A DNA stretch of 59,930 nucleotides from Pantoea sp. A4 (GTDB lineage: Bacteria; Pseudomonadota; Gammaproteobacteria; Enterobacterales; Enterobacteriaceae). The stretch spans positions 1 to 59,930 of the forward strand of contig NZ_ALXE01000066.1 of NCBI RefSeq assembly GCF_000295955.2. Reading direction: 5' to 3'. The notes beneath the pieces were generated by a model. That model had not been told where the DNA came from and made no database searches. It saw nothing but the letters and a program-made list of their open reading frames with translations. The translations under genes and the position numbers were made by a program. Positions within the stretch are counted from its first letter, which is position 1. Each line of letters begins with the position of its first letter. Of this stretch, positions 1 through 8,605 are shown piece after piece.

Positions 1-26
1 GAATCTCTGTTCCTCCGCCACATTTT

Positions 27-52
27 ACGGGCTAGCACAATGTGCTGGCCCG
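27..52 (+). terminator. Stem-loop, probable terminator of a gene lying left of the window
   Basis: Inverted repeat ACGGGCTAGCACA / TGTGCTGGCCCGT with one G-T wobble, followed by TTTGCTTTTGT. The rest of 1-287 holds no convincing gene, so this is probably the end of a transcript entering from the left; the remainder is presumably the agp promoter region. Confidence 0.6.
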
Positions 53-287
53 TTTGCTTTTGTGCGCAGTAAATTATCCCCTGTCTGAATTTCACCCCAA
101 TGCCTGCACAGGCCCAGATCCCTTGCCCCACAGGGGCCCATCTCTGCTATAGTCCTGTAACTGTTTTTGCAGCTCTGGCACATTTTTGCTGCTGGCTACG
201 TTACACTAGGCGGCAATTCGCTGTTATAAGACGAGCTCCTCGTTTGAAAGCCAGTGTGTTTCACAATGAACAAATGGAATAGGCACA

Positions 288-1931
288 ATGATCAAGAAAC
301 TGAGTCTTTGCGCACTGTCGGTGATCGCCACTTTACCCCTTGGGTTTGCGGCGCAGGCGGCTGAGAGCGATATGCAGTTGCAGCAGGTTTTGCTGCTAAG
401 TCGCCACAATATCAGGGCACCGCTTGCAGACAACGGTAGCGTGCTGGAACAGTCGACTAAAAAGAGCTGGCCGCAATGGGATGTACCCGGCGGCCAGTTG
501 ACCACCAAAGGTGGCGTGCTGGAAGTCTACATGGGGAATTACACCCGTCAGTGGCTGGCACAGCAAGGCCTGGTACAGAACGGCGTTTGCCCGGACAGCA
601 ACAATGTCTTCGTGTATGCCAACAGCTTGCAGCGTACCGTCGCGACGGCCCAGTTCTTTGTTAATGGTGCTTTCCCAGGCTGTGATATTCCGGTCACGCA
701 TCAGGATGAGATGGGCACCATGGACCCGGTGTTCAATCCGGTGATCACCAACGATAATCCAGACTTCAATAAGAAAGCCCTGGCGGCCATGACCGCTGCT
801 AATGAGCAGCTTTCTCTGAAACCGGCTTACCAGCGGCTGGAAAAACTGGTGGATTACAAAGCCGCACCGGCCTGCAAAGATAAAAAGCAGTGTGATCTGG
901 AAAACGGTAACAACACCTTCAGCGCAGATAACGGCAAAGAGCCGAACGTCAATGGGCCACTGAAAGTCGCCAATTCGCTGATGGATGCCTTTACCTTGCA
1001 GTATTACGAAGGTTTCCCGGCGGATCAGGTTGCCTGGGGACAGATCAAAACCGCTGAACAGTGGCAGGAGCTCTCCGCGCTGAAAAATGGCTATCAGGAC
1101 GCGCTGTTTAGCACGCCAGAAGTGGCGCGCGAAGTGGCCGCCCCGCTGGCAGATTATATTCGCAGCCAGCTGATTGATCAGGACAGCGCGAACGCACCAA
1201 AAGTCACCGTGATGGTCGGACATGACTCAAATATCGCGTCACTGCTGAGTGCGCTTCAGGTCAAGCCTTATACCTTGCCGGGCCAGTTTGAAAAAACGCC
1301 GATTGGCGGTCAGGTGGTATTTGAGCGCTGGCACGACAAGAAAAACAACAAAGACCTGCTGAAACTGGAGTATGTCTATCAGACCGCCGATCAGCTGCGT
1401 GATGCCGATGTGCTGAGCCTGAAGAATCCGCCTAAGCGCGTGACGTTGCAGTTAGCCGGATGCCCAACAGATGCTAATGGCTACTGTAGCTGGGAGCAGT
1501 TTAATCAGGCGCTGAACGGCGCGTTACAAGGGACTGCCATGCAGCCTGCCGCGCCTGTTGCCCCGCAATCGGCCACTGCCGATCCTAGCGCGTTGCAAAA
1601 GTTAAGTGCCGATCAGGCGGCCACGACGCAGGCTCAGGAAGCCAAAGCGGCCGCAGAGAAAGCCGCAGCCGATAAAGCTGCAGCCGATAAAGCTGCCGCT
1701 GAGAAGCAGAAAGCGGACAAAGCAGCCGCAGAGAAGCGCAAAGCTGAAAAGGCTGCCGCAGATAAAGCCGCAGCGGAAAAAGACGCTGCTGAGAAAGCGG
1801 CTGCTGAAAAAGCGGCAGCGAACGAAAAAGCAAAAGCCACCGCTGAGAAGCAAGATGCGGGCACTCCGGCACCTGCTGCTACCAGCGCAGCGCCAGAGGC
1901 GAACAAAGCCGCTACTGCATCATCACAATAA
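288..1931 (+). CDS. agp: Glucose-1-phosphatase (histidine acid phosphatase) with a TolA-like C-terminal extension
   Basis: Periplasmic acid phosphatase that releases phosphate from glucose-1-phosphate and similar esters. Residues 1-25 form a signal peptide (positive start, hydrophobic core, AQA-A cleavage). The RHNIRAP motif at about residue 39 supplies the phospho-accepting His40, and the VGHDSN motif (His312-Asp313) is the proton-donor region. Similarity to E. coli Agp, as I remember it, runs nearly end to end for the usual 413-residue length and stops near residue 414. The remaining ~133 residues are odd: a Pro/Ala/Gln linker and then a long Ala/Lys/Glu/Asp repeat (AAAEK, AAADK units) like the helical domain II of TolA, ending in an Ala/Thr/Pro-rich tail. 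The gene stands alone, converges with the wrbA-yccJ-aldehyde dehydrogenase group and ends at a strong terminator. Confidence 0.93.
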   Translation: MIKKLSLCALSVIATLPLGFAAQAAESDMQLQQVLLLSRHNIRAPLADNGSVLEQSTKKSWPQWDVPGGQLTTKGGVLEVYMGNYTRQWLAQQGLVQNGVCPDSNNVFVYANSLQRTVATAQFFVNGAFPGCDIPVTHQDEMGTMDPVFNPVITNDNPDFNKKALAAMTAANEQLSLKPAYQRLEKLVDYKAAPACKDKKQCDLENGNNTFSADNGKEPNVNGPLKVANSLMDAFTLQYYEGFPADQVAWGQIKTAEQWQELSALKNGYQDALFSTPEVAREVAAPLADYIRSQLIDQDSANAPKVTVMVGHDSNIASLLSALQVKPYTLPGQFEKTPIGGQVVFERWHDKKNNKDLLKLEYVYQTADQLRDADVLSLKNPPKRVTLQLAGCPTDANGYCSWEQFNQALNGALQGTAMQPAAPVAPQSATADPSALQKLSADQAATTQAQEAKAAAEKAAADKAAADKAAAEKQKADKAAAEKRKAEKAAADKAAAEKDAAEKAAAEKAAANEKAKATAEKQDAGTPAPAATSAAPEANKAATASSQ

Positions 1932-1938
1932 GTCACCT

Positions 1939-1969
1939 ACAGGCACAACCTCGGTTGTGCCTGTTTTTT
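1939..1969 (+). terminator. Rho-independent terminator of agp
   Basis: Perfect 12-bp inverted repeat (ACAGGCACAACC / GGTTGTGCCTGT) followed by a run of T, eight bases after the agp stop codon. Confidence 0.9.
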
Positions 1970-1971
1970 CT

Positions 1972-3348
1972 TTACCCGCCGCTGATCACCACCAGCTTTT
2001 GGTTGGCAAACTCTTTAATGCCTAAATCCGACAGTTCACGACCATAACCCGAGCGTTTCACGCCACCGAACGGCAGTTCGGCAGCGGTATCACTTTGTGA
2101 GTTAATGAACACCATACCGGTTTCGATTTGTGATGCGAGTCGTCGGCCCCGGGCGATGTCCCGTGTCCAGACTGATCCACCCAGTCCGTAGTGCGAGTCG
2201 TTGGCAAGGGCTACCGCTTCAGCCTCACTTGCCACCACATACACCTGCGCAACCGGGCCAAAAAACTCTTCAAACCAGGCCGGATTATCACGCGTGATGC
2301 CAGTCAGAATGGTAGGCTGGAAATAGCACCCCACGCCAGCAATCGCCTTACCGCCATACTCAACCGTTGCCCCGTGGGCGATGGCATTGTTCACCTGTTT
2401 GATCAGCCTTTCATGGGCCTCAGCCGAGGAGAGCGGTCCCAACGTGGTTTTTTCATCGAGCGGATCGCCCGGCGTCACCGCAGCAAAGGCATCCCGCAGC
2501 TGTTGTAAAAAGGGGGCTGCGATATCCTGATGCAGGATGAAGCGTTTCGCCGCGGTACAAACCTGGCCGCAGTTGCTCAGCCGCGCCTGGGCACCCTGAC
2601 GTACAGCCTCGTGGATATCTGCATCGTCCATCACCATAAAGACATCGTTACCGCCGAGCTCCAGCGTCGATTTCTTCAGATATTTGCCCGCTTGCTGTGC
2701 CACCGCGCTGCCCGCACGCTCAGAGCCGGTTAAGGCGACACCCTGAACCCTGTCGTCGGCGATCAAATCCGCAACCTGTTGATTAGAGATAAACAGATTG
2801 GTCCAGGCCCCAGCCGGGGCACCGGCTTCCTCCACCAACTGAGCAAAGGCTTCCGCACACTGTGGCACGTTGTTAGCGTGTTTCGCTAACACCGGGTTAC
2901 CTAGCGCCAGGTTAGGTGCCAGCACGCGCATCAGCTGGTAATAGGGGAAATTCCAGGGCTCAACCGCCACAATGACGCCAATCGGGTGATACTCAATCCA
3001 GGCGTCACCGAGTTCGCTGGCATAGGGTTGCGGCTGGAGCTGTTGTGCTGCTTGCCGCGCGTAGTAACGGGCAATTTGCGCGCAGATTTTGACTTCACCA
3101 CGGCTTTGAGCAATTAATTTTCCCATTTCCTGGCTGGCAATCACGGCCAGCGCCTCAACCCGGCTCTCTATCAGGTCGGCCAGTTTTTCCAGCACCTGCA
3201 GGCGCGGTTGGATCTCACCTTTACTCCAGGCAGAGTGGTACAGCCGATCCGCCTGTGCCAGTGCCGCCTCAACGGCCTCATCCTGGTGGTCGGGGAACTG
3301 CTTTAGTAGCTGATTGGTGGCGGGATTCACACTTTTATAGCCAGACAT
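1972..3348 (-). CDS. NAD(P)-dependent aldehyde dehydrogenase, succinate-semialdehyde dehydrogenase type (Sad/YneI-like)
   Basis: Soluble aldehyde dehydrogenase oxidising an aldehyde (probably a semialdehyde) to the acid. Family signatures are visible: the EPWNFPYYQ cofactor-side motif, the LELGG segment with the general-base Glu near residue 231, and the catalytic Cys in SNCGQVC near residue 260. Length (458 aa) suits the Sad/YneI branch. I chose the ATG at 3348 (protein begins MSGYKS) because GGAG lies at correct spacing; an in-frame ATG six codons upstream (3366) is the alternative. It follows yccJ by 78 bp on the same strand, so it may be cotranscribed with wrbA-yccJ. In E. coli yccJ and agp are direct neighbours, so this gene looks inserted. 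Substrate is unproven; malonic semialdehyde from the nearby rut pathway is one speculation. Confidence 0.85.
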   Translation of the reverse strand: MSGYKSVNPATNQLLKQFPDHQDEAVEAALAQADRLYHSAWSKGEIQPRLQVLEKLADLIESRVEALAVIASQEMGKLIAQSRGEVKICAQIARYYARQAAQQLQPQPYASELGDAWIEYHPIGVIVAVEPWNFPYYQLMRVLAPNLALGNPVLAKHANNVPQCAEAFAQLVEEAGAPAGAWTNLFISNQQVADLIADDRVQGVALTGSERAGSAVAQQAGKYLKKSTLELGGNDVFMVMDDADIHEAVRQGAQARLSNCGQVCTAAKRFILHQDIAAPFLQQLRDAFAAVTPGDPLDEKTTLGPLSSAEAHERLIKQVNNAIAHGATVEYGGKAIAGVGCYFQPTILTGITRDNPAWFEEFFGPVAQVYVVASEAEAVALANDSHYGLGGSVWTRDIARGRRLASQIETGMVFINSQSDTAAELPFGGVKRSGYGRELSDLGIKEFANQKLVVISGG

Positions 3349-3426
3349 ATCTCGCTCCGTGGTCATCAGAAGGGGGGGATTTATGACGAAAGGCAGAAAG
3401 ACGCAATCGTCTCTCTGCCAGGCAAA

Positions 3427-3654
3427 TCAGACATTTCTACGTTCGATGGTTTTATTGTCCCAGGTCAGCACGTCGTCCTGGGTTTTGGCAAAGGCGAGTT
3501 CCAGCACATCGTTATTTCCCTGCTGCTCCCAGATCGCTTCTGCTAATTTTTCGTCATACTTTGCCACTTCAAAAATCGCCTCGGCAATTTCCCGTGAGGT
3601 TTGACGAATCGTTGCCCATTCAGCCACGTGGTGAGCTTTATTTGGATCGGTCAT
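3427..3654 (-). CDS. yccJ: YccJ family small protein
   Basis: A 75-residue acidic cytoplasmic protein of unknown function. It keeps the YccJ pattern: KAHHV near the start, EIAEAIFEVA, YDEKLAEAIWE in the middle and TIERRNV at the end. It has an AGGAG ribosome site six bases before the ATG. It lies 21 bp downstream of wrbA, as in E. coli, where wrbA and yccJ form a stationary-phase operon. Nothing in the sequence suggests an enzymatic activity. Confidence 0.9.
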   Translation of the reverse strand: MTDPNKAHHVAEWATIRQTSREIAEAIFEVAKYDEKLAEAIWEQQGNNDVLELAFAKTQDDVLTWDNKTIERRNV

Positions 3655-3675
3655 TATTGTCTCCTGTTAATCAAT

Positions 3676-4275
3676 TCAGCCTTTCAGTTTCACCGTCAGC
3701 CCGGCGACATACTCGCCCTGATAGCGAGCAATATTGAGCTCCTCTTCTGTTGGCTGACGTGATCCATCGCCACCGGCCAGCGTGGTCGCACCATAAGGCG
3801 TACCGCCGCGCACCTGTGAAATATCAAACAGTTCTTTGGTGCCATAGCCAATCGGGACAATGACCATGCCGTGATGGGCGAGGGTGGTCCAGACCGAGGT
3901 AATCGTCTGCTCCTGACCGCCACCGGTACCCGTAGAGGCAAACACGCTGGCGATTTTGCCGTACAGCGCACCCGAAGCCCACAGCCCGCCGGTGCGATCC
4001 CAGAAGTTACGCATCTGTCCCGCCATGTTACCGAAGCGGGTCGGCGTGCCGACCAGAATGGCGTCATACCGCGTCAGAATCTCCGGTGTGGCTTCCGCCG
4101 CAGCCTGATTCACTTTTCCGCCTACCTGGGCGAAACGCTCTGCATCCATACTTTCCGGGACACGCAAAATATCCACCTCGGCACCACTGACGCGGCGAGC
4201 CCCTTCGGCTACCGCCTGTGCCATGGTTTCGATATGTCCATACATTGAGTAGTAGAGCACCAAGATTTTGGCCAT
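3676..4275 (-). CDS. wrbA: NAD(P)H:quinone oxidoreductase WrbA
   Basis: Flavodoxin-like FMN enzyme that reduces quinones by two electrons, protecting against redox cycling. The N-terminal YYSMYGHIETMA segment (residues ~8-19) is the FMN phosphate-binding loop; GTPTRFGNMAGQMRNFWD and the later STGTGGGQEQT segment are WrbA hallmarks. Length (199 aa) is that of E. coli WrbA (198). GGGAG precedes the ATG by six bases. First gene of wrbA-yccJ-aldehyde dehydrogenase; its promoter must lie in the 158-bp divergent gap to the DMT transporter gene. Confidence 0.95.
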   Translation of the reverse strand: MAKILVLYYSMYGHIETMAQAVAEGARRVSGAEVDILRVPESMDAERFAQVGGKVNQAAAEATPEILTRYDAILVGTPTRFGNMAGQMRNFWDRTGGLWASGALYGKIASVFASTGTGGGQEQTITSVWTTLAHHGMVIVPIGYGTKELFDISQVRGGTPYGATTLAGGDGSRQPTEEELNIARYQGEYVAGLTVKLKG

Positions 4276-4433
4276 TGCTTTCTCCCTGGAGGGTTATTGG
4301 AGGTCAAAATCTCAGTATAGAAGAGCCAGCCCGAGTTGCCGCCCGAGGTAGGGCGGCTGGCTAAAAAATGCGCGGTTTGCTTTTCCCCCTGGCTATGCGC
4401 ACAATGGCTACCTTCTTACTTTTCTGGTGATGT

Positions 4434-5351
4434 ATGGCTCAACCTTCGCGTTCACTCTCCTTTGGCATTACTCGCCAGGAGTTGGTGCTTATTCTTATTA
4501 CTATGGTCTGGGGCGGCACCTTTCTGGTGGTGCACCGCGCGATGCAATTCAGCGGGCCATTTTTCTTCGTCGGCGTGCGCTTTGCCGTCTCTTCGCTGCT
4601 ATTGGCCCTCTGTTTTCGCCGTTATTTGCGCGGCATGACCTGGCAGGAGATTAAAGCCGGTAGCTTGATTGGCTTGTCCATTGCAGGCGGATACGGTTTG
4701 CAGACCTATGGTATGCAAACCATCAGCAGCAGCCAGTCCGCCTTTATTACCGCGCTGTATGTGCCGGTGGTGCCGTTGTTGCAGTGGCTCTTGCTGCGCC
4801 GCGCTCCGGGGCTAATGTCGTGGTGCGGAATCATGCTGGCGTTTGGCGGCCTGCTGCTGATTTCAGGGCCACAAGATGGCGAACTGGGGCTGAATCAGGG
4901 AGAGATCGCCACGCTGTTCAGCACCATCGCCATTGCGTTTGAGATCATCCTCATCAGTCGCTATGCCGGTAAAGTGGATGTGCGCCGCGTAACGCTGATC
5001 CAACTGGCGGTGGCCTCTCTGGCGGCCTTCTGTTTCATGCTGCCAAATGGGGAGAGTATTCCGCCGTTTAATTCGGCCGTGATTTTTAGTGCCATCGGTT
5101 TGGGCGCAGCCAGCGCACTGATTCAGATCACCATGAACTGGGCGCAGCGCAGCGTTTCACCCACCCGTGCCACCGTGATTTATGCCGGAGAGCCGGTGTG
5201 GGCTGGCGTGGTTGGGCGTATTGCCGGAGAACGGTTACCCGCCGCAGCATTGCTGGGTGGGGCGCTGATTGTTTGTGGTGTGATCGTCAGCGAGCTGAAG
5301 CTGAAACGAAAAAAGCGGGGCGCAGAGAGTGACGCCCCGTTACAGGATTAA
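4434..5351 (+). CDS. EamA/DMT-superfamily inner-membrane transporter
   Basis: Drug/metabolite transporter with about ten hydrophobic segments in two EamA repeats (residues ~15-145 and ~155-290). Typical features: MVWGGTFLVV in the first segment, SSSQSAFITALYVPVVPLLQW ending the first repeat, and AGEPVWAGVVGRIAGE near the end of the second. The tail is short and positively charged (LKLKRKKR), so the C-terminus is probably cytoplasmic. Substrate cannot be inferred. The ribosome site is weak. It interrupts the agp/wrbA to rut order known from E. coli. Its stop overlaps the rutG stop (convergent, 4 bp), and its last codons contain the rutG terminator. Confidence 0.85.
   Translation: MAQPSRSLSFGITRQELVLILITMVWGGTFLVVHRAMQFSGPFFFVGVRFAVSSLLLALCFRRYLRGMTWQEIKAGSLIGLSIAGGYGLQTYGMQTISSSQSAFITALYVPVVPLLQWLLLRRAPGLMSWCGIMLAFGGLLLISGPQDGELGLNQGEIATLFSTIAIAFEIILISRYAGKVDVRRVTLIQLAVASLAAFCFMLPNGESIPPFNSAVIFSAIGLGAASALIQITMNWAQRSVSPTRATVIYAGEPVWAGVVGRIAGERLPAAALLGGALIVCGVIVSELKLKRKKRGAESDAPLQD
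5303..5339 (-). terminator. Terminator of the rut operon, embedded in the 3' end of the DMT transporter gene
   Basis: Read on the minus strand: CGGGGCG, loop, CGCCCCG, then CTTTTTTCGTTT. It lies directly after the rutG stop and inside the opposing coding sequence. Confidence 0.75.
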
Positions 5352-6667
5352 AGCGCGTTCCGCGCTTTCTCTAACATCATGCCTCGCTTGCGCAGCAGAG
5401 CATGGAGCAGGATGGCACCAAAGGTCGCGGTGCCAATCCCACCCAGCGTAAAGCTGCCAATTTTCAGGGCAAAATCCCCGGCACCGAGCACCAGCGTGGT
5501 GGCCACCATAATCAGGTTGCCATTCTGGTTAAAGTCGACCTGGTTCTGAACCCAGATCCGCGCCCCTGCCACGGCAATCAGGCCGAACACCACAATCGAT
5601 GCCCCACCAATCACAGGACCGGGAATGGTGTGGATTAATGCGCCAAACTTCGGCGAAAATCCTAATACCAGCGCAATCACTGCCGCCGCCACAAATGCCA
5701 GCGTAGAGTAAACTTTGGTCACGGCCATTACGCCAATATTTTCCGCATAGGTGGTGACACCGCTGCCGCCAATGGCACCTGAGATCATGGTCGCGAGACC
5801 ATCGCCCACAAATGCGCGTCCCATCCACGGATCAAGATTGCGCCCGGTCATCCCGGCCACCGCTTTGAGATGGCCAAGGTTTTCTGCCACTAAAATGACC
5901 GCCACTGGCGCTATCATCACGATGGCCTGCCAGTCGAATTGTGGCGTGGTGGTATGCGGTACGCCGAACCAGGGGGCGGCTGCCACCAGGCTAAAATCCA
6001 CCGGCTTACCTAACCCCAGGCCGTTAGTGAGCAGCGCATACAGCGCACAGGCGATAATTAATCCCACCAGAATCAGCAGTCGTTGCACCAGACCCCGGGT
6101 GAATACGGCCACCAAACCGATACACAACACCGTCATTACCGCCACCCAGCTATCAAAACTACTGGCGGCAACGCTGTGAACCGCAATCGGCGCTAAGTTC
6201 AGCCCAATCGCCATGACAACGGCCCCGGTGACAACCGGAGGCATCAGGCGTTCTATCCAGCCGGTTCCTACTTTCATCACAATCGCGCCAATCAGGCTGT
6301 AGAGCAGGCCACAGGCAATCACGCCGCCCAGCGCGAGGCCCAGCTGTGGATTTAACCCCTGGCCATTAAACCCGGTTACCGCAATGATTACCCCCACAAA
6401 GGCCGCACTGGAACCGAGATAACTCGGTACGCGCCCGCCAGTGACCACAAAGAACAGCAAGGTGCCTATTCCAGAGACCAGGATCGCCAGGTTGGGGTCC
6501 AGCCCCATTAGCAGGGGCATTAAGACGGTAGCGCCGAACATCGCCACGGCATGTTGCAGCCCCATCACCATGGTCTGCCCGAACGGCAGGGTTTCATCGG
6601 GAGCAATCACGCCATTGTCACTGATTGCCGATTTTTTTTGCCACTGCGGAAACCAAGAGCCAGCCAT
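5348..6667 (-). CDS. rutG: Pyrimidine permease RutG
   Basis: Inner-membrane uracil/thymine:proton symporter of the NCS2 (nucleobase:cation symporter 2) family, the uptake component of the Rut pathway. It has about 14 hydrophobic segments. Family motifs: QHAVAMFGATVLMP, GSSAAFVG, MPPVVTGAVVMAIGL, AENLGHLKAVAGMTGR and GDGLATMISGAIGGSGVTTY (the substrate-binding region). Similarity to E. coli RutG as I remember it is very high throughout. It is the last gene of rutABCDG, 22 bp after rutD; in E. coli rutE and rutF stand between rutD and rutG and both are absent here. Confidence 0.95.
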   Translation of the reverse strand: MAGSWFPQWQKKSAISDNGVIAPDETLPFGQTMVMGLQHAVAMFGATVLMPLLMGLDPNLAILVSGIGTLLFFVVTGGRVPSYLGSSAAFVGVIIAVTGFNGQGLNPQLGLALGGVIACGLLYSLIGAIVMKVGTGWIERLMPPVVTGAVVMAIGLNLAPIAVHSVAASSFDSWVAVMTVLCIGLVAVFTRGLVQRLLILVGLIIACALYALLTNGLGLGKPVDFSLVAAAPWFGVPHTTTPQFDWQAIVMIAPVAVILVAENLGHLKAVAGMTGRNLDPWMGRAFVGDGLATMISGAIGGSGVTTYAENIGVMAVTKVYSTLAFVAAAVIALVLGFSPKFGALIHTIPGPVIGGASIVVFGLIAVAGARIWVQNQVDFNQNGNLIMVATTLVLGAGDFALKIGSFTLGGIGTATFGAILLHALLRKRGMMLEKARNAL

Positions 6668-6689
6668 AGTGTGCCTCCAGAGAGGGAAG

Positions 6690-7481
6690 TTATACCGGGA
6701 GTGCTGAGGTGACGGATAGCCACTGCAACAGCAGTCGATTAAAGGTTTCCGGTTCCGTTACGCTCATGGCGTGTCCACCGGAAGGCATATAGTGCAGGCT
6801 GGCATTAGGCAGCGCCCGTGCCAGTGCATCGGAACAACTCCATGGCACCAGCAGATCGTCCTGGCTGGCGACGATCCAGACCGGGTGATCAATTTGGTTG
6901 ATTACCGCGCTAAAGTCAGCTTGCATCAGTGCATGCAGGCGACGAAGCAGGTTTTCGGTTCCCTGAAAATGCTGCACCAGATGTGCATCTTCCTCCGCCA
7001 GTCGGCGCTGATGCTGCGCCATCCACTCTGCGGGGTAAAGAAACAGGGGCTGGGCGCGAACAAAGGCTTCCACGCCCACATTCAGCAGCAGATCCTGGCG
7101 TACGCGGAAGCAGCGTTGCGTATGGGGATGCAGGCTTATCCAGCCGTTAATCACCACCAGCCGTTCCAACTGTTGCGGATAATCAAGCGCCAGTTGCAGC
7201 CCTATCAGCCCGCCCAACGCATGACCAATCAGGCTGTAGCGCTCAATACCTTGTTGCGCCAGCGCAGTGGCCAACTCAGCTGCCATCATCGGCAGGCTGT
7301 AGCCTTCCGGGATCGCATCCGCGCTGCGACCGGTTCCGCGCTGGTCATACAACACCACGCGATAGCGCTCGCAGAGCGCGGCAAGCTGCGGCTGCCAAAA
7401 GCCGCTTACCCCGCCCAGTCCAGAGGAGAGCACCAGCGTAGGTGCATCAATGGCCTGTAATCCGTGGATTTCAATATGCAT
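6690..7481 (-). CDS. rutD: RutD, putative aminoacrylate hydrolase (alpha/beta-hydrolase fold)
   Basis: Alpha/beta-hydrolase thought to speed conversion of aminoacrylate to malonic semialdehyde and ammonia. Visible parts: oxyanion region SSGLGG (residues ~19-24), YDQRGTGRS, and a nucleophile elbow reading GHALGG, where the usual Ser is Ala, as I recall for E. coli RutD; this is a family trait, not a mutation. The late ASQDDLLVP (acid) and GGHAMSVTEP (His) segments are kept. It overlaps the rutC stop by one base (TAATG), which suggests translational coupling. Confidence 0.9.
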   Translation of the reverse strand: MHIEIHGLQAIDAPTLVLSSGLGGVSGFWQPQLAALCERYRVVLYDQRGTGRSADAIPEGYSLPMMAAELATALAQQGIERYSLIGHALGGLIGLQLALDYPQQLERLVVINGWISLHPHTQRCFRVRQDLLLNVGVEAFVRAQPLFLYPAEWMAQHQRRLAEEDAHLVQHFQGTENLLRRLHALMQADFSAVINQIDHPVWIVASQDDLLVPWSCSDALARALPNASLHYMPSGGHAMSVTEPETFNRLLLQWLSVTSALPV

Positions 7482-7876
7482 TACACCTCCGGGCGACCGA
7501 GGTGCGCGACGCTGGCGATTTCTACCAGCGCATCAGGTTTTACCAGACCGCACTGAATGCAGTAACGTGCGGGTTTTTCCCCTGGGAAGAACTCGGCATA
7601 CACCTCATTAATGGCGCTGTAGTTGCTCCAGTCGGTGAGGAAGATGGAGTTGAAGGTGACATCTTCCATGCTGCCTCCGGCGGTTTCCACCACGCTTTTG
7701 ATGGTTTCCAGCACATGGCGCGTTTGTGCCGCGGCATTGCCAACGTGGACGACGTTATTTTGTTTATCAAACGGTAAGGTGCCAGAGACATACAGCACGC
7801 CATCGGCGAAGGTGCCGGGAACGAAAGGGGCAATCGACGCGGAGGTTCCTGGTGGGATAATGACGCTTTTAGGCAT
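7481..7876 (-). CDS. rutC: 3-aminoacrylate deaminase RutC (RidA/YjgF family)
   Basis: Small trimeric RidA-fold enzyme that deaminates 3-aminoacrylate to malonic semialdehyde. Length (131 aa) and motifs fit: ASIAPFVPGTFADGVLYVSG at the N-terminal half, DVTFNSIFLTDWSNY, and CGLVKPDALVEIASVAHLG at the end with the conserved Glu. Located 18 bp after rutB and translationally coupled to rutD. Confidence 0.95.
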   Translation of the reverse strand: MPKSVIIPPGTSASIAPFVPGTFADGVLYVSGTLPFDKQNNVVHVGNAAAQTRHVLETIKSVVETAGGSMEDVTFNSIFLTDWSNYSAINEVYAEFFPGEKPARYCIQCGLVKPDALVEIASVAHLGRPEV

Positions 7877-7894
7877 TGTGTATTCCTTACAAGT

Positions 7895-8605
7895 TTAGTT
7901 TTTCAGGGTTTCGCAGAAGGTATCGACAGTCGATACCCAGCCAAAGAAGGTTTCGATATTGAAAATCGCGGCCTGCTGAGCAAAGGCCGGACCGGCTTGA
8001 TAGGTGGCATCTTCCAGTACCACACCAAAGTATTCGAGGAAGAAGCCATCACGCAGCGTCGACTCCACACAGACATTGGTCGCAATGCCGGTAAAGATCA
8101 GATGACGGATGCCACGGCTGCGTAACATGCTGTCGAGTGGCGTGTTGAAGAAGCCGCTGTAACGTGGCTTCGGCAATACGATGTCACCGGCTTGTGGCAC
8201 TAACGCATCCACCAGCGCGTAATCCCAGCTACCTTTCGCCAGCAGCGTGCCTTGCAGCTCAGGGTGTTTACGCATGGTTTTCAGTGCATTAGATTTGTGG
8301 AAGTTGGGCGAACCGCCGTCGCCTGCTTCGACGTAGTCACTGTCCCAGCCATTCTGGAACCAGATAATCTGGATACCCGCCGCCCGCGCGGCGCTGACCG
8401 CCTGCTGGATTTTGGCAATCACCGGTTGCGTGGCGGAGACGTCAAATCCAGCCAGATCCAGGTAGCCCCCTTCAGTGGCGTAAGCATTTTGCATATCCAC
8501 CACAATCAGCGCGGTCTGTTGCGGCGGAAAGGCAATGGCCTCTGGCCGGGCGGGGAGCTCTTTTTGCGGTAAGGTGCTGCTGTGCGCGCAGTAAACCGTT
8601 GTCAT
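7895..8605 (-). CDS. rutB: Ureidoacrylate amidohydrolase RutB
   Basis: Isochorismatase-fold cysteine hydrolase cleaving ureidoacrylate (peroxyureidoacrylate) to aminoacrylate and carbamate. Catalytic residues are visible: Asp in VVDMQNAY, Lys in KPRYSGFF, and the nucleophile Cys in GIATNVCVES. GAGG sits seven bases before the ATG at 8605, which overlaps the rutA stop by one base (TGATG); the tandem ATG at 8608 (ATGA overlap) is almost as likely. A longer frame from 8647 runs deep into rutA and has no better ribosome site. The N-terminus (MTTVYCAHSSTLPQKEL) is a little longer than in E. coli. Confidence 0.93.
   Translation of the reverse strand: MTTVYCAHSSTLPQKELPARPEAIAFPPQQTALIVVDMQNAYATEGGYLDLAGFDVSATQPVIAKIQQAVSAARAAGIQIIWFQNGWDSDYVEAGDGGSPNFHKSNALKTMRKHPELQGTLLAKGSWDYALVDALVPQAGDIVLPKPRYSGFFNTPLDSMLRSRGIRHLIFTGIATNVCVESTLRDGFFLEYFGVVLEDATYQAGPAFAQQAAIFNIETFFGWVSTVDTFCETLKN

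Noticed and set aside
1606..2025. Long frames on both strands over the 3' part of agp
   Set aside because: They arise from the low-complexity Ala/Lys repeat; none has a ribosome site or motif.
6690..7481. Loss-of-function mutation of RutD because the nucleophile Ser is Ala
   Set aside because: As I recall, E. coli RutD also reads GHAL-G at this place; it is a family feature.
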